Positions 8,716-16,941 of a stretch of DNA of 36,014 nucleotides are shown here, piece after piece; within the stretch, counting starts at the first letter, position 1; each line of letters opens with the position of its first letter. The DNA comes from Desulfobacteraceae bacterium (GTDB taxonomy: Bacteria > Desulfobacterota > Desulfobacteria > Desulfobacterales > JAABTS01). The position numbers were made by a program, and so were the translations under genes. The notes beneath the pieces are model-generated. The model searched no databases and was not told the DNA's origin. It was given only the letters and a program-made list of their open reading frames with translations. Location: assembly GCA_011389735.1 (NCBI GenBank), contig JAABTS010000049.1, positions 1 through 36,014 of the forward strand, read 5' to 3'.

Positions 8716-9525
8716 ATGACAATTTTTCAAGCCGTCATTTTAGGTATTGTTCAGGGACTGACCGAATTCCTGCCTATCAGCAGTTCCGGGCATCTTGTGA
8801 TTTTTCAACGCCTTTTCGGGCTCAAGGAACCGGAACTGTTTTTCGATGTGAGCGTTCACATGGGCACTCTGGCCGCCGTGGTCATTTTCTACCGCAAGGA
8901 TATCCGCCGGCTGTGCGTCGCTTTTTTTACGGGAATAATGCAATTCCGGTCTAACAATTTTCCGGAGCCAGCCGACAAGGCGGATTTTCAAACAGCGGTG
9001 TTGATTATCGTCGGATCCGTCCCGACCGCGATTATCGGTCTTTTGTTTAGGAACGTTTCGGGAAGCCTGTTTACGTCGATTCTTCTGGTGGGATTCGCAA
9101 TGATTGCGACGGGCGCCGCAATGTGGAGCGAACGATTTATTCCCGTGCGTGAAAGCATTCCCCTGACCGGAAAAAAAGCGTTATTAATCGGCACGGTTCA
9201 GGGGATCGCAATCATTCCGGGGGTGTCCCGGTCCGGGTCTACGATCGTTACAGGACTATTTATGGGCCTTAATCGTGAAAGCGCAGCGAAATTTTCATTT
9301 TTGTTGTCCATTCCGGCGATTATCGGCGCGGAAATATTGAGCTTGTCGCATATCGGAGCCCATTCGAACTTTGCCGCGGCGCTCTTTGGAACTCTCACCG
9401 CTGGAATTGTCGGTTTTTTTGCACTGAGGTTTCTGGTGTATATTGTCAAAATCGGCCGTTTACATTATTTTTCGATTTATTGCTGGCTCATTGGAGCCGG
9501 CCTTGTAATTTGGGGATTAACATGA
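8716..9525 (+). CDS. uppP: Undecaprenyl-diphosphatase
   Basis: 269 residues, typical of the UppP/BacA integral membrane family. It dephosphorylates undecaprenyl diphosphate to recycle the lipid carrier for peptidoglycan and O-antigen synthesis and gives bacitracin tolerance. Both signature motifs are visible: GLTEFLPISSSGHL (residues 14-27, catalytic Glu17 and His26) and PGVSRSGSTI with the essential Arg. About eight hydrophobic segments follow. No Shine-Dalgarno precedes the ATG; instead the arm of a palindromic repeat runs to within 9 nt of it, so initiation may be weak or structure-controlled. The algC-like gene starts 10 nt after the stop, suggesting an operon. Confidence 0.96.
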   Translation: MTIFQAVILGIVQGLTEFLPISSSGHLVIFQRLFGLKEPELFFDVSVHMGTLAAVVIFYRKDIRRLCVAFFTGIMQFRSNNFPEPADKADFQTAVLIIVGSVPTAIIGLLFRNVSGSLFTSILLVGFAMIATGAAMWSERFIPVRESIPLTGKKALLIGTVQGIAIIPGVSRSGSTIVTGLFMGLNRESAAKFSFLLSIPAIIGAEILSLSHIGAHSNFAAALFGTLTAGIVGFFALRFLVYIVKIGRLHYFSIYCWLIGAGLVIWGLT

Positions 9526-9535
9526 AAGGAGGCCT

Positions 9536-10885
9536 ATGAATCCGGGTATTTTCAGAGAATATGACATCCGCGGAATCGCGGGGGAAGACATGACGGACGA
9601 GGATGTGAACCTGATCGGAAAAGGCATTGGAACCTTCCTCGCCAACAACGGCTGCCAAACTATAAGCGTAGGCCGGGACTGCCGGCTGACATCGGAACGG
9701 TACACTCAAATTTTAACCGAAGGGCTGTTGTCCACCGGATTGAATGTGATTGATATCGGCGTATGCCCCACTCCGGTTCTCTATTTTTCAATCGTACACT
9801 TGAAACCGGACGGAGGAGTTATGGTGACGGCGAGCCATAATCCTAAAGAATACAACGGGTTTAAAATTTGCCTGGGGTTGGATTCCGTTCACGGAAAAGA
9901 CCTTCAGATCATTTTAGACATTATCAGGAGCGGATCGTTCGCCCGGGGGGCGGGCAAGCCGTCGTCTCAGGAAGTCATCTCCGCCTATCACGAGCATCTG
10001 TATGAAACCATCAAATTGAAAAAACCGCTTCGAGTAGGTGTCGACGCCGGAAACGGCACGGCGGGCGTGGTGGCTCTGCCCATTCTCAAAAAACTGGGCT
10101 GCACGGTTTACGACCTTTATTGTGAAATGGACGGAACATTCCCGAACCACGAAGCAGATCCCACAGTGCTTAAAAATATGACCGATCTGATCGAACTGGT
10201 CAAAAGAGAAAAACTGGACGCCGGCGTCGGATTCGACGGCGACGGCGACCGCATCGGCGTAGTCGATGAAAACGGGAACATTGTTTACGGAGACAAACTC
10301 CTTCTGATTTTCGCGCGTGAAATTCTGTCCCGGAAACCGGGAGCCACCTTTATTTCGGAAGTCAAATGCTCCAAAGTTATGTACGACGACATCGAAAAAC
10401 ACGGCGGCCGAGCCATTATGTGGAAAACAGGACATTCCCTTATAAAGCAAAAAATGAAGGAAGAAAAAGCCGAACTGGCCGGCGAAATGAGCGGGCATAT
10501 GTTCTTTGCCGACCGGTATTTCGGATTCGACGACGCAGTTTACGCATCGTTGAGACTGCTTGAAATCCTCTCCGAAACCGGAAAAACCGTATCCGAGCTG
10601 CTCGAAGGCGTTCCGGAAACCGTAACGACGCCCGAAATCCGGGTGGATTGTCCGGACGATCAAAAATTCGAGGTGGTCGCCAGAGCTACGGAATATTTCA
10701 AGCAGCATTACGATGTGATCGATATCGACGGCGTCCGGCTTTCGTTCCCCGACGGATGGGGGCTTGTCCGCGCATCGAACACTCAGCCCGCGCTGGTGAT
10801 GCGCTTCGAAGCCTTAACCGAGGAAAGGCTGAACGAAATCCGAAATCTGGTCGAATCCACGATTCAAAAGATACGATCGGCGTAA
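9536..10885 (+). CDS. Phosphomannomutase / phosphoglucomutase (AlgC/ManB type)
   Basis: 449 residues, alpha-D-phosphohexomutase superfamily. It interconverts hexose 6-phosphate and hexose 1-phosphate, supplying GDP-mannose or UDP-glucose for surface polysaccharides. The four active-site loops are present: phosphoserine loop TASHNP (Ser100), metal loop DGDGDR (234-239), sugar-specificity loop GEMSGH (316-321), and phosphate-binding loop RASNTQP near residue 416. GEMSGH is the form found in AlgC/ManB enzymes rather than GlmM. A good ribosome binding site (AAAGGAGG) precedes the ATG. It is transcribed with uppP upstream and the ATPase-OmpA gene downstream. Confidence 0.93.
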   Translation: MNPGIFREYDIRGIAGEDMTDEDVNLIGKGIGTFLANNGCQTISVGRDCRLTSERYTQILTEGLLSTGLNVIDIGVCPTPVLYFSIVHLKPDGGVMVTASHNPKEYNGFKICLGLDSVHGKDLQIILDIIRSGSFARGAGKPSSQEVISAYHEHLYETIKLKKPLRVGVDAGNGTAGVVALPILKKLGCTVYDLYCEMDGTFPNHEADPTVLKNMTDLIELVKREKLDAGVGFDGDGDRIGVVDENGNIVYGDKLLLIFAREILSRKPGATFISEVKCSKVMYDDIEKHGGRAIMWKTGHSLIKQKMKEEKAELAGEMSGHMFFADRYFGFDDAVYASLRLLEILSETGKTVSELLEGVPETVTTPEIRVDCPDDQKFEVVARATEYFKQHYDVIDIDGVRLSFPDGWGLVRASNTQPALVMRFEALTEERLNEIRNLVESTIQKIRSA

Positions 10886-10893
10886 AAAACAGG

Positions 10894-12417
10894 ATGTACT
10901 TAAAGCATTACCAGCTCTCGGAAATACCGTTCGACATCAGTCCCAATCCTAAATTTTTATGGATGGGGGAAAAGTACAAGGAGGCCCTTGCCACGCTAGA
11001 GTACGGCATACTCGAAAGCAAGGGCTTCGTGCTGTTGACCGGCGATGTGGGAACAGGAAAAACGACCCTTCTCAACATGCTCCTGAACGATTTGGGAGAT
11101 GAGGCGACCACCGTCAAAATTCCCGACCCTTCATTTACAAATCAAGAGTTTTATTATTACGTCGCAAAAAGTCTTCGAATCAAGGGACGATTCAACAACA
11201 AAGGCGTTTTTCTCGATGCGTTCGAGAAAATTCTGTACAGCAATCATCTCAAAGGCCGGAAAACTTTGCTGGTCGTCGACGAAGCGCAGCGGATAACCCA
11301 TGAACTGGCTGAAGAAATCCGAATGCTGTCGAATATGGAAAAAGAAAACGTCAAGCTCTTGACAATTATTCTCGCCGGCCAGAATGAGCTTGGGGATTTT
11401 TTGTGGAACGATAAAAATCGGGCCCTCAGACAACGCATTACAACTCAGTACACCATTTCTCCCCTTTCAAGGAATGAAACCCGTCAATATATCGAAACAC
11501 GGTTGCATATCGCCGGTGCAAACCACGAAATTTTCGACAGCCGGGCGATCAGGGAAATTTACGCTTTTTCAAAAGGATGCCCGCGACTCGTCAACATCAT
11601 TTGTGATCGTGCGTTATTGACAGGTTACAGCAAGGATGTGTTTACGATCGACAAGGGAATTATAAAAGAATGCGCAGCGGAACTCACCATCCCGAAATAT
11701 TCCATAAATCGCGGAAACCCCGAGGACACTCAAAAGCCCCGATCCAAACGATTGAAGCCTGTGTTGGCGGGGATTGCAATTATTGCGGCGCTTCTCGCCG
11801 GCCTGGCGGCCGCCGGATTTTTGGGGTTTTCTTTTACCCAAAACTCGTCTTCACAAAACACGACGTCTTCGACGGATTCCAAATCCATTACTCATAAATC
11901 GCCGGAACCACAGCACGTCAAGCCTTCCCCATCTCGGACCGCCGGCTCCGGCAATGGGAACACGGCGTCCGAATCCTTCGAACCAAAACAGGAAACCATC
12001 TCGAACAATTCGGCGGACCGCGTCGCTCCCATCATCTCCCCTGAAAAAATCGTGATACAATTCGGCCGCAATGCGGAAAGGCTTCCGGAAAAAGCGGTCA
12101 TGGAAATGGAACGCCTGATCCGGATCATGGGCGAACATCCGGAAGGCCGTGTAGAAATCAAAGGATACACCGATTCAAAAGGAGATTACAATTACAATAT
12201 GCAACTCTCCTTGACCAGGGCCAATATTGTGAAAAAATACCTGATTGAAAACGGATTGAAGGCAAGCGCCATCGAAACCGAGGGTCTGGGCCCGAACAAC
12301 CCCGTTGCATCCAATGACACGCCCCAGGGACGACAGGCCAACCGCAGAGTCGAAGTCGAGCCCATCTTCAACCGATCCGAACCACTCACCGATTCCGGAA
12401 CCAATACGAAACCATAA
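10894..12417 (+). CDS. ExeA/GspA-type AAA ATPase fused to a periplasmic OmpA-like domain
   Basis: 507 residues from the ATG at 10894. The frame extends upstream into the previous gene, but MYLKHYQLSEIPFDISPNP is the classic ExeA N-terminus. Order: cytoplasmic AAA ATPase (about 1-265) with Walker A GDVGTGKTT (50-58), Walker B LLVVDEAQ (125-132) and sensor segment SKGCPRLVN; one membrane helix (about 290-313); a Ser/Pro/Thr-rich linker (315-380); and an OmpA/MotB-like peptidoglycan-binding domain (about 384-492). Asp427 (GYTD) and Arg442 (SLTRAN) match the diaminopimelate-binding pair of OmpA domains. ExeA normally works with ExeB to insert the type II secretin through peptidoglycan. Here the wall-binding module is OmpA, and no secretion gene is adjacent. 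The exact role is unknown. The ribosome binding site is weak. Confidence 0.88.
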   Translation: MYLKHYQLSEIPFDISPNPKFLWMGEKYKEALATLEYGILESKGFVLLTGDVGTGKTTLLNMLLNDLGDEATTVKIPDPSFTNQEFYYYVAKSLRIKGRFNNKGVFLDAFEKILYSNHLKGRKTLLVVDEAQRITHELAEEIRMLSNMEKENVKLLTIILAGQNELGDFLWNDKNRALRQRITTQYTISPLSRNETRQYIETRLHIAGANHEIFDSRAIREIYAFSKGCPRLVNIICDRALLTGYSKDVFTIDKGIIKECAAELTIPKYSINRGNPEDTQKPRSKRLKPVLAGIAIIAALLAGLAAAGFLGFSFTQNSSSQNTTSSTDSKSITHKSPEPQHVKPSPSRTAGSGNGNTASESFEPKQETISNNSADRVAPIISPEKIVIQFGRNAERLPEKAVMEMERLIRIMGEHPEGRVEIKGYTDSKGDYNYNMQLSLTRANIVKKYLIENGLKASAIETEGLGPNNPVASNDTPQGRQANRRVEVEPIFNRSEPLTDSGTNTKP

Positions 12418-12441
12418 GCGGCCCCCCCAATCCATAATTCC

Positions 12442-13626
12442 ATGATTAAATCAGAACAAATCATATTTGGCGCACTATTTTTTTCCATGCTGGTGACACT
12501 GACAGGGGTCGGCATCGTGGTTCCGCTGTTGCCGATTTACGCTCATTCACTGGGAGCCGGAGGAGTTTATATCGGCCTGATATTTGGAGTTTTCTCAATT
12601 TCTAGAAGCTTTTTTCTGCCTGTTTTCGGTAAATTTTCGGATCAACTGGGCCGCAAACCTTTTATTGTTACCGGGCTTTTTTTCTACGCCGCTATATCGA
12701 TCGCATTCATCCTCTCATCATCCGTAAATTCACTGATAATGGTCCGCTTCTTTCAAGGGATCGCATCGGCAATGATCATGCCCGTTATCCTGGCTTATGT
12801 GGGCGATATCACGCCGCCTCGAAAGGAAGGGATCATGATGGGCGTTTTCAATATTTCGGTGTTTACGGGCTTAAGCATCGGCCCCCTTGCCGGCGGATTT
12901 GTAAACGACCGGTTCGGCCTCGACACGGCGTTCGCCTTCATGGGAATTTTATCGTTTATCGGCTTTTTATTGTGCATGTTCATTTTACCGCCCAGAAAAT
13001 CGGAACGGGGCATGGCCGCAGGCCGGAAAACCGCCGACTGGAAATATCTGATCAAAAACCGCATGATTGCCGGACTTTTCATGTATCGGTTCGCCTATAC
13101 ATCCTGTATCGCCATTATATGGGGCTTTTTACCCATTTATGCAAACATGAGGTTCGGCCTGTCCGCATCTCAGATCGGTATCCTGGTGACCCTCGGGATC
13201 CTCGTCAGCGGGGTGATTCAAATTCCCATGGGCTATATCGCGGATAAGTGGAATAAAAAAACCTTGATCCTCATCGGAAGCCTTTTATGCGCCGGCGCCG
13301 TATACGGCATACAATTGAGCGGTTCTTTTCGCGATCTTTTTATCGCCAATTTTTGTTTCGGCCTGGGCGGCGGTATTGCCACCCCCTCCCATATGGCCCT
13401 TTCAGTTCAGGCTGGAACCCGGACCAAATCATTGGGCAAGGTGATGTCGATCATCACTATGGGACACAGCCTGGGGATGATGTCAGGAGCCGTCATCGCC
13501 GGCGTCATGATGGACGTCTTCGAACTTCGCCATGCATTTTCATTCGGAAGCCTGTTTATGACAGCCGGATTTGCAGGGTTTTTCATCTGCGCAGGCGCGC
13601 CTGAAACCAATGAACAAAAAAATTGA
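12442..13626 (+). CDS. Major facilitator superfamily transporter
   Basis: 394 residues with about twelve hydrophobic segments, the usual MFS size. The loop between helices 2 and 3 has the MFS motif A form (GKFSDQLGRKPFIV), repeated in weaker form in the second half (GYIADKWNKKTLIL). The fold points to a proton-coupled exporter or a small-solute transporter; no substrate can be read from the sequence. It begins 24 nt after the ATPase-OmpA gene and may belong to that operon. No clear Shine-Dalgarno precedes the ATG, so the start is provisional. Confidence 0.88.
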   Translation: MIKSEQIIFGALFFSMLVTLTGVGIVVPLLPIYAHSLGAGGVYIGLIFGVFSISRSFFLPVFGKFSDQLGRKPFIVTGLFFYAAISIAFILSSSVNSLIMVRFFQGIASAMIMPVILAYVGDITPPRKEGIMMGVFNISVFTGLSIGPLAGGFVNDRFGLDTAFAFMGILSFIGFLLCMFILPPRKSERGMAAGRKTADWKYLIKNRMIAGLFMYRFAYTSCIAIIWGFLPIYANMRFGLSASQIGILVTLGILVSGVIQIPMGYIADKWNKKTLILIGSLLCAGAVYGIQLSGSFRDLFIANFCFGLGGGIATPSHMALSVQAGTRTKSLGKVMSIITMGHSLGMMSGAVIAGVMMDVFELRHAFSFGSLFMTAGFAGFFICAGAPETNEQKN

Positions 13627-13637
13627 TTCTTTTCATG

Positions 13638-13666
13638 TTGACACTTATGACGCACTGCGTTATAGT
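13638..13666 (+). promoter_or_regulatory. Near-consensus sigma70 promoter for the porin gene
   Basis: A perfect TTGACA (13638-13643), a 17-nt spacer, then TATAGT (13661-13666). It is the best promoter match I found in the window. The predicted start near 13673 implies a leader of about 290 nt before the porin ATG. Confidence 0.75.
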
Positions 13667-13710
13667 ATCTTCATTGAACGTCGAGTGGTTCATGACATCA
13701 ATTATATGGG

Positions 13711-13743
13711 TTTTCAAAATTTCAATTTATGAAAGACTATAGG
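13711..13743 (-). repeat. Single arm of the dispersed palindromic element, in the porin leader
   Basis: On the minus strand this reads CCTATAGTCTTTCATAAATT and continues with GAAATTTTGAAAA. It matches the outer arm of the full elements but has no recognisable partner arm. Confidence 0.45.
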
Positions 13744-13853
13744 TGTTACAAAGCGCAAATTTCGTTGACTTTAAAAGGTAGTGCTGTTAGCAAGGTTTTT
13801 CAGCTCTCTTATTCGGATTTTTTATTGAATTTTAGGAATTTATAGGATTTTTC

Positions 13854-13880
13854 AAAGGAGGTGAAGTGAAACCGTCGTAA
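13854..13880 (+). other. Possible four-codon leader mini-ORF with a strong Shine-Dalgarno
   Basis: AAAGGAGGTGA (13854-13864), almost the full anti-Shine-Dalgarno complement, lies just ahead of GTG AAA CCG TCG TAA (13866-13880). It sits inside the predicted porin leader about 85 nt before the porin ATG. It may be a leader peptide, a ribosome standby site or chance. Confidence 0.3.
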
Positions 13881-13965
13881 GAATCAGATTTAAAGTGTCA
13901 GGTCATTATCAGGTTTAACGTATCAGGTCATTTTTTAATTAATGTTTGTTAAGGAGGAAAATAAG

Positions 13966-15213
13966 ATGAAAAAATTTACGATTTTTGCTTTTTCGGCTCT
14001 GCTGCTGATGTCTTTCAGCCTGCCGGTGAGCGCCCTTGAAAATGATTTTGGGGGCTATTGGAGAACAAGAATGTTCTCTTATCGAGACATTTCAGGCAAC
14101 GATACGGAATCTATGGATTTCACCGCTGTTCAAACCAGAACGAATCTTTATTACACCGCTATTTTGAACGACAATGTGAAGTTCGTCAATAAGTTCGAAA
14201 TGAACGCCTATTGGGGCGATGAAGGCTACGGCGATATCGGAGCCGACGGGGTCGAGGTCAAGGTCAAGAATACCTATCTGGATTTTACAGTGGAACCGGT
14301 CAATGTAAAATTAGGAGTTCAAGGCGCTACGCTCGCAAGAGGGTTTATTTTTGATGATGATTTCGCAGGCGTAACAGCCACCATGAACAGTGAAACCATT
14401 TCCATTCCGTTTATCTGGATGAAAGCCTATGAGGGCAACAATGAAGGACCGGGGAGAAACGCGCGAGATGTTGATTATTATATAGTGGCCCCGACTTTCA
14501 AAGTCAGTGAAACATTCACCGTCAATCCTTATGTTCTTTACGCCATGTCGGACAATGCTCAGGATTGGGGTCCTCTCGAAGCTTATGAAGACGTCAGCAT
14601 TTATTTTGTAGGTCTTGATTTAGATCTCGACATGGATATGTTTTCATTCTGGTTTACAGGTATCTACGAAGGCGGGAGCGCGGATCTGGCTTCTGATAAT
14701 TCCAAGTCCCATGATTTTGCGTCATACCTCGGCGCTCTTGGCGGTTCAGCGCAAATAAGCGATATGTTCGGCGTTCATTTCCAGGGTTTTTACGCCAGCG
14801 GCGATGATGATAAGGCCGATGATGACTTTGAACAATTTTATGTTCCCTGTGGACAGTCTCACTACTGGGCGGAACTTATGGGTTATGGAATCATCGACGA
14901 AACCGTTTCCAACAATTCCCCCGCCGACCAAATCGGCGACATTATGGCTGCAAACGCCGGTATAAAACTGTCTCCGAGGGAAGACCTGTCCTTGACATTC
15001 GATCTATGGTACGCCGCTCTTGCCGAAGACGATGAAAACGGCGAAAACTACCTGGGCACTGAATTCGACGCCGTACTTAGCTATAAACTGCTCGAAAACA
15101 TCGACATCGATGTGGTCGGCGCTTATCTGCTGGCGGGCGACGCTACGACCGGGGGCGTGGACAATGACGCCGATCCCTATGAAATCGGCGCGCAATTCTC
15201 GATCAGCTTCTAA
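13966..15213 (+). CDS. Outer-membrane porin-like beta-barrel protein
   Basis: 415 residues from the ATG at 13966. A longer frame from 13942 exists, but AAGGAGG lies 8 nt before 13966 and that start yields a clean signal peptide (MKKFTIFAFSALLLMSFSLP, cleavage after VSA). The mature part is rich in Asp and aromatic residues with alternating strand-like segments (VKFVNKFEMNAYWGDEG, LDLDMDMFSFWFTGIYEG) and ends in FSISF, the C-terminal aromatic of BAM-dependent barrels. It is probably a general or anion/cation-selective porin of the type abundant in Desulfobacterales. The substrate cannot be told. The strong promoter, strong ribosome binding site and dedicated terminator suggest high expression as a single gene. 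Confidence 0.85.
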   Translation: MKKFTIFAFSALLLMSFSLPVSALENDFGGYWRTRMFSYRDISGNDTESMDFTAVQTRTNLYYTAILNDNVKFVNKFEMNAYWGDEGYGDIGADGVEVKVKNTYLDFTVEPVNVKLGVQGATLARGFIFDDDFAGVTATMNSETISIPFIWMKAYEGNNEGPGRNARDVDYYIVAPTFKVSETFTVNPYVLYAMSDNAQDWGPLEAYEDVSIYFVGLDLDLDMDMFSFWFTGIYEGGSADLASDNSKSHDFASYLGALGGSAQISDMFGVHFQGFYASGDDDKADDDFEQFYVPCGQSHYWAELMGYGIIDETVSNNSPADQIGDIMAANAGIKLSPREDLSLTFDLWYAALAEDDENGENYLGTEFDAVLSYKLLENIDIDVVGAYLLAGDATTGGVDNDADPYEIGAQFSISF

Positions 15214-15246
15214 TGATCTGAAATTCGACATAGCCTAAAATCGCTA

Positions 15247-15282
15247 AAAGCCGGAAGAAACACTTTCTTCCGGCTTTTTTTT
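15247..15282 (+). terminator. Rho-independent terminator of the porin gene
   Basis: A perfect 14-bp stem AAAGCCGGAAGAAA (15247-15260) / TTTCTTCCGGCTTT (15264-15277), a 3-nt loop, then a T run. Confidence 0.92.
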
Positions 15283-15345
15283 ATGTTTTAGATATGCTAT
15301 AAAAGTTTTCCATAATCAAGAACGTCTCAGCAAGGAGGGAGACAA

Positions 15346-15636
15346 ATGGCTGTAAAAGTTCTAATGACCCGGAAGGCCCCTGAAAAAAAGAACCAGGAGT
15401 TGACAAATCTGCTCAAGGAATTAAGAGGACTTGTAATCCATCAGCCGGGATACATATCCGGTGAGACATTTCGCAGGGTCGACGAGCCCGGCGAAATTCT
15501 GGTTATTGCAACCTGGCAAACCGTGGATGATTATATGAAATGGGTATTCAGCAAGGAAAGAGCCGAAATACAGGATAAAATCGACGATTTAACCGTATCG
15601 CCGACGGAATACAAGGTATATCGATACGATAGTTGA
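15346..15636 (+). CDS. ABM (antibiotic biosynthesis monooxygenase) domain protein
   Basis: 96 residues, the length of a single ferredoxin-like dimeric alpha/beta-barrel domain. The pattern VKVLMTRKAP, then QPGYISGETFRR, then EILVIATWQTVDDYMKW and a C-terminal EYKVYRYD strand fits the ABM/Dabb superfamily. Members include haem-degrading and quinone monooxygenases and many of unknown function; which this is cannot be decided. A strong ribosome binding site (AAGGAGGGAG) precedes the ATG. It stands alone between the porin terminator and a convergent gene. Confidence 0.85.
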   Translation: MAVKVLMTRKAPEKKNQELTNLLKELRGLVIHQPGYISGETFRRVDEPGEILVIATWQTVDDYMKWVFSKERAEIQDKIDDLTVSPTEYKVYRYDS

Positions 15637-15685
15637 ACGAACATTGATTCGTATTTTCAATACCCCGCAAATATCGGAACGGTCT

Positions 15686-15706
15686 GGCGGGAATCAGGCT
15701 CCCGCC
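15686..15706. other. GC-rich hairpin at the end of the small hypothetical gene
   Basis: GGCGGGA (15686-15692) / TCCCGCC (15700-15706) with a 7-nt loop overlaps the stop codon of the minus-strand gene. No U run follows, so it may only stabilise the 3' end. Confidence 0.35.
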
Positions 15707-15939
15707 GGTGTTGCGCAAACAACGTGTCTCTTGTTGATGAACATCACTTTCTGACCGTTGTCGCATTTGCACAGAATAATAAATCCATCGGGATCGCGCG
15801 TAAACAGTTCCGACAGCCGCTGGCAATTATTTTCAGCGATATTGACAATGCCGCAAATTTCCTTTCCGTTTGTCAACTGGACGCAGACTCTGTGAATCTC
15901 CACCACATAGCCTGAGCGGCTCACTTTTACATTATCCAA
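15694..15939 (-). CDS. Small conserved-looking hypothetical protein (81 aa, TTG start)
   Basis: The start is TTG at 15939-15937, chosen because GGAGG lies 7 nt upstream; no in-frame ATG gives a better start. The product is a compact beta-rich protein: VCVQLTNGKEICGIVNI, then a helix-like QRLSELF, then GFIILCKC and KVMFINKRHVV. This layout resembles small DUF6812-type proteins of Desulfobacterota, from memory only. It contains five Cys, two of them in LCKC, which might bind metal or be chance. It lies downstream of the MEMO gene on the same strand with a 76-nt gap. No function is proposed. Confidence 0.65.
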   Translation of the reverse strand: MDNVKVSRSGYVVEIHRVCVQLTNGKEICGIVNIAENNCQRLSELFTRDPDGFIILCKCDNGQKVMFINKRHVVCATPAGA

Positions 15940-16015
15940 TTCCGTACCTCCGGTTCATTATAATCACCTCATCAATGAACAAAGCCTATACCCCTTTTAG
16001 AACATTGTTTCAACC

Positions 16016-16870
16016 TCATTTTGACATAACGATTCCTGCATACCCGACAAAACTGCTTCCCGGATTTTTATCATAGCTTGTGGCGTATGCGATACAATCC
16101 GCCCGTGTTGCGCCGAGGGCCTTGCTCGTTTCAATGGCTGTCGCGGCTGCTCCGCTGCAACACGCATTATGATTCCGGAGGCCTTCGGACAACACCGCTC
16201 GGGTGTCCATTTCCACCATGGCGTCGATCACTTTCCGGTCATTTTCATTTCGAACCCACTCAACGGCCTCCGGGCCGGCGCCTTTCGGCGAAAATCCGTA
16301 ACCGGCGCCGTAATGCGTCAAATCCGTCGAACCGATAATCTTCATATTCAGCGAACGTTTTTTTGCGATATCGGCGATTGTTCTTCCTACAGCCAGGGAC
16401 TGGTCCGTCGGTGGAACCCCGATGGTCAAAAGTTTGGCGTCGTTGAAAAAATATCGAATGAAAGGCAGTTGAAGTTCGATTGTGTTATCTTGAACGAATT
16501 TCGTGGGTGTTTCGATATTGAAGGGATATTTATCGATCAGTTCCGCTGCGATCCCGTCTTCGATTTCAAGTTCACCGAAAGGCGTCTCCCAGGCGCCTTC
16601 GCTCATGATATACGCCGGAGAGGCGCTATGCAAATGCATTCCGAAAACCACGACAACATCGGCTCCGCCGCGGCTCAATTGATGAATCACATTGCAGGCG
16701 ATCTCGCCTGAAAAATACCATCCGGCGTGCGGTGTAATTCCGCCTAACGGAACGTCTCCTTCAGCCTTTCCGATCTTTTCGTTTTCCAAAAAGGATTCGA
16801 TCACCTGTTTACATTCCGAACTTTCACTCGGATACCATGCGCCTGCAAATTGGGGGAGTCTTGTCTTCAT
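16016..16870 (-). CDS. MEMO-family protein (AmmeMemoRadiSam system protein B)
   Basis: 284 residues from the ATG at 16870, which has GAGG 8 nt upstream; a GTG at 16885 would add five residues. The family signatures are present: FAGAWYP at the N-terminus, TPHAGWYFSG with His48, GMHLHS with His81, STDLTHYG, and a Cys in NACCSGAAA. The two histidines and the cysteine correspond to the metal-binding set of human MEMO1, a homologue of extradiol dioxygenases. In many bacteria and archaea this protein is encoded with an AMMECR1 protein and a radical SAM enzyme; neither is adjacent here. The biochemical role is unsettled. It is probably cotranscribed with the acyltransferase gene upstream. Confidence 0.92.
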   Translation of the reverse strand: MKTRLPQFAGAWYPSESSECKQVIESFLENEKIGKAEGDVPLGGITPHAGWYFSGEIACNVIHQLSRGGADVVVVFGMHLHSASPAYIMSEGAWETPFGELEIEDGIAAELIDKYPFNIETPTKFVQDNTIELQLPFIRYFFNDAKLLTIGVPPTDQSLAVGRTIADIAKKRSLNMKIIGSTDLTHYGAGYGFSPKGAGPEAVEWVRNENDRKVIDAMVEMDTRAVLSEGLRNHNACCSGAAATAIETSKALGATRADCIAYATSYDKNPGSSFVGYAGIVMSK

Positions 16871-16941
16871 AGGCCAACCTCGCACTTTCTCCCCGGCTCT
16901 CGAAAAAGGAATTGCCGGCCGTGTCCTCCGGGCGAGTCATA

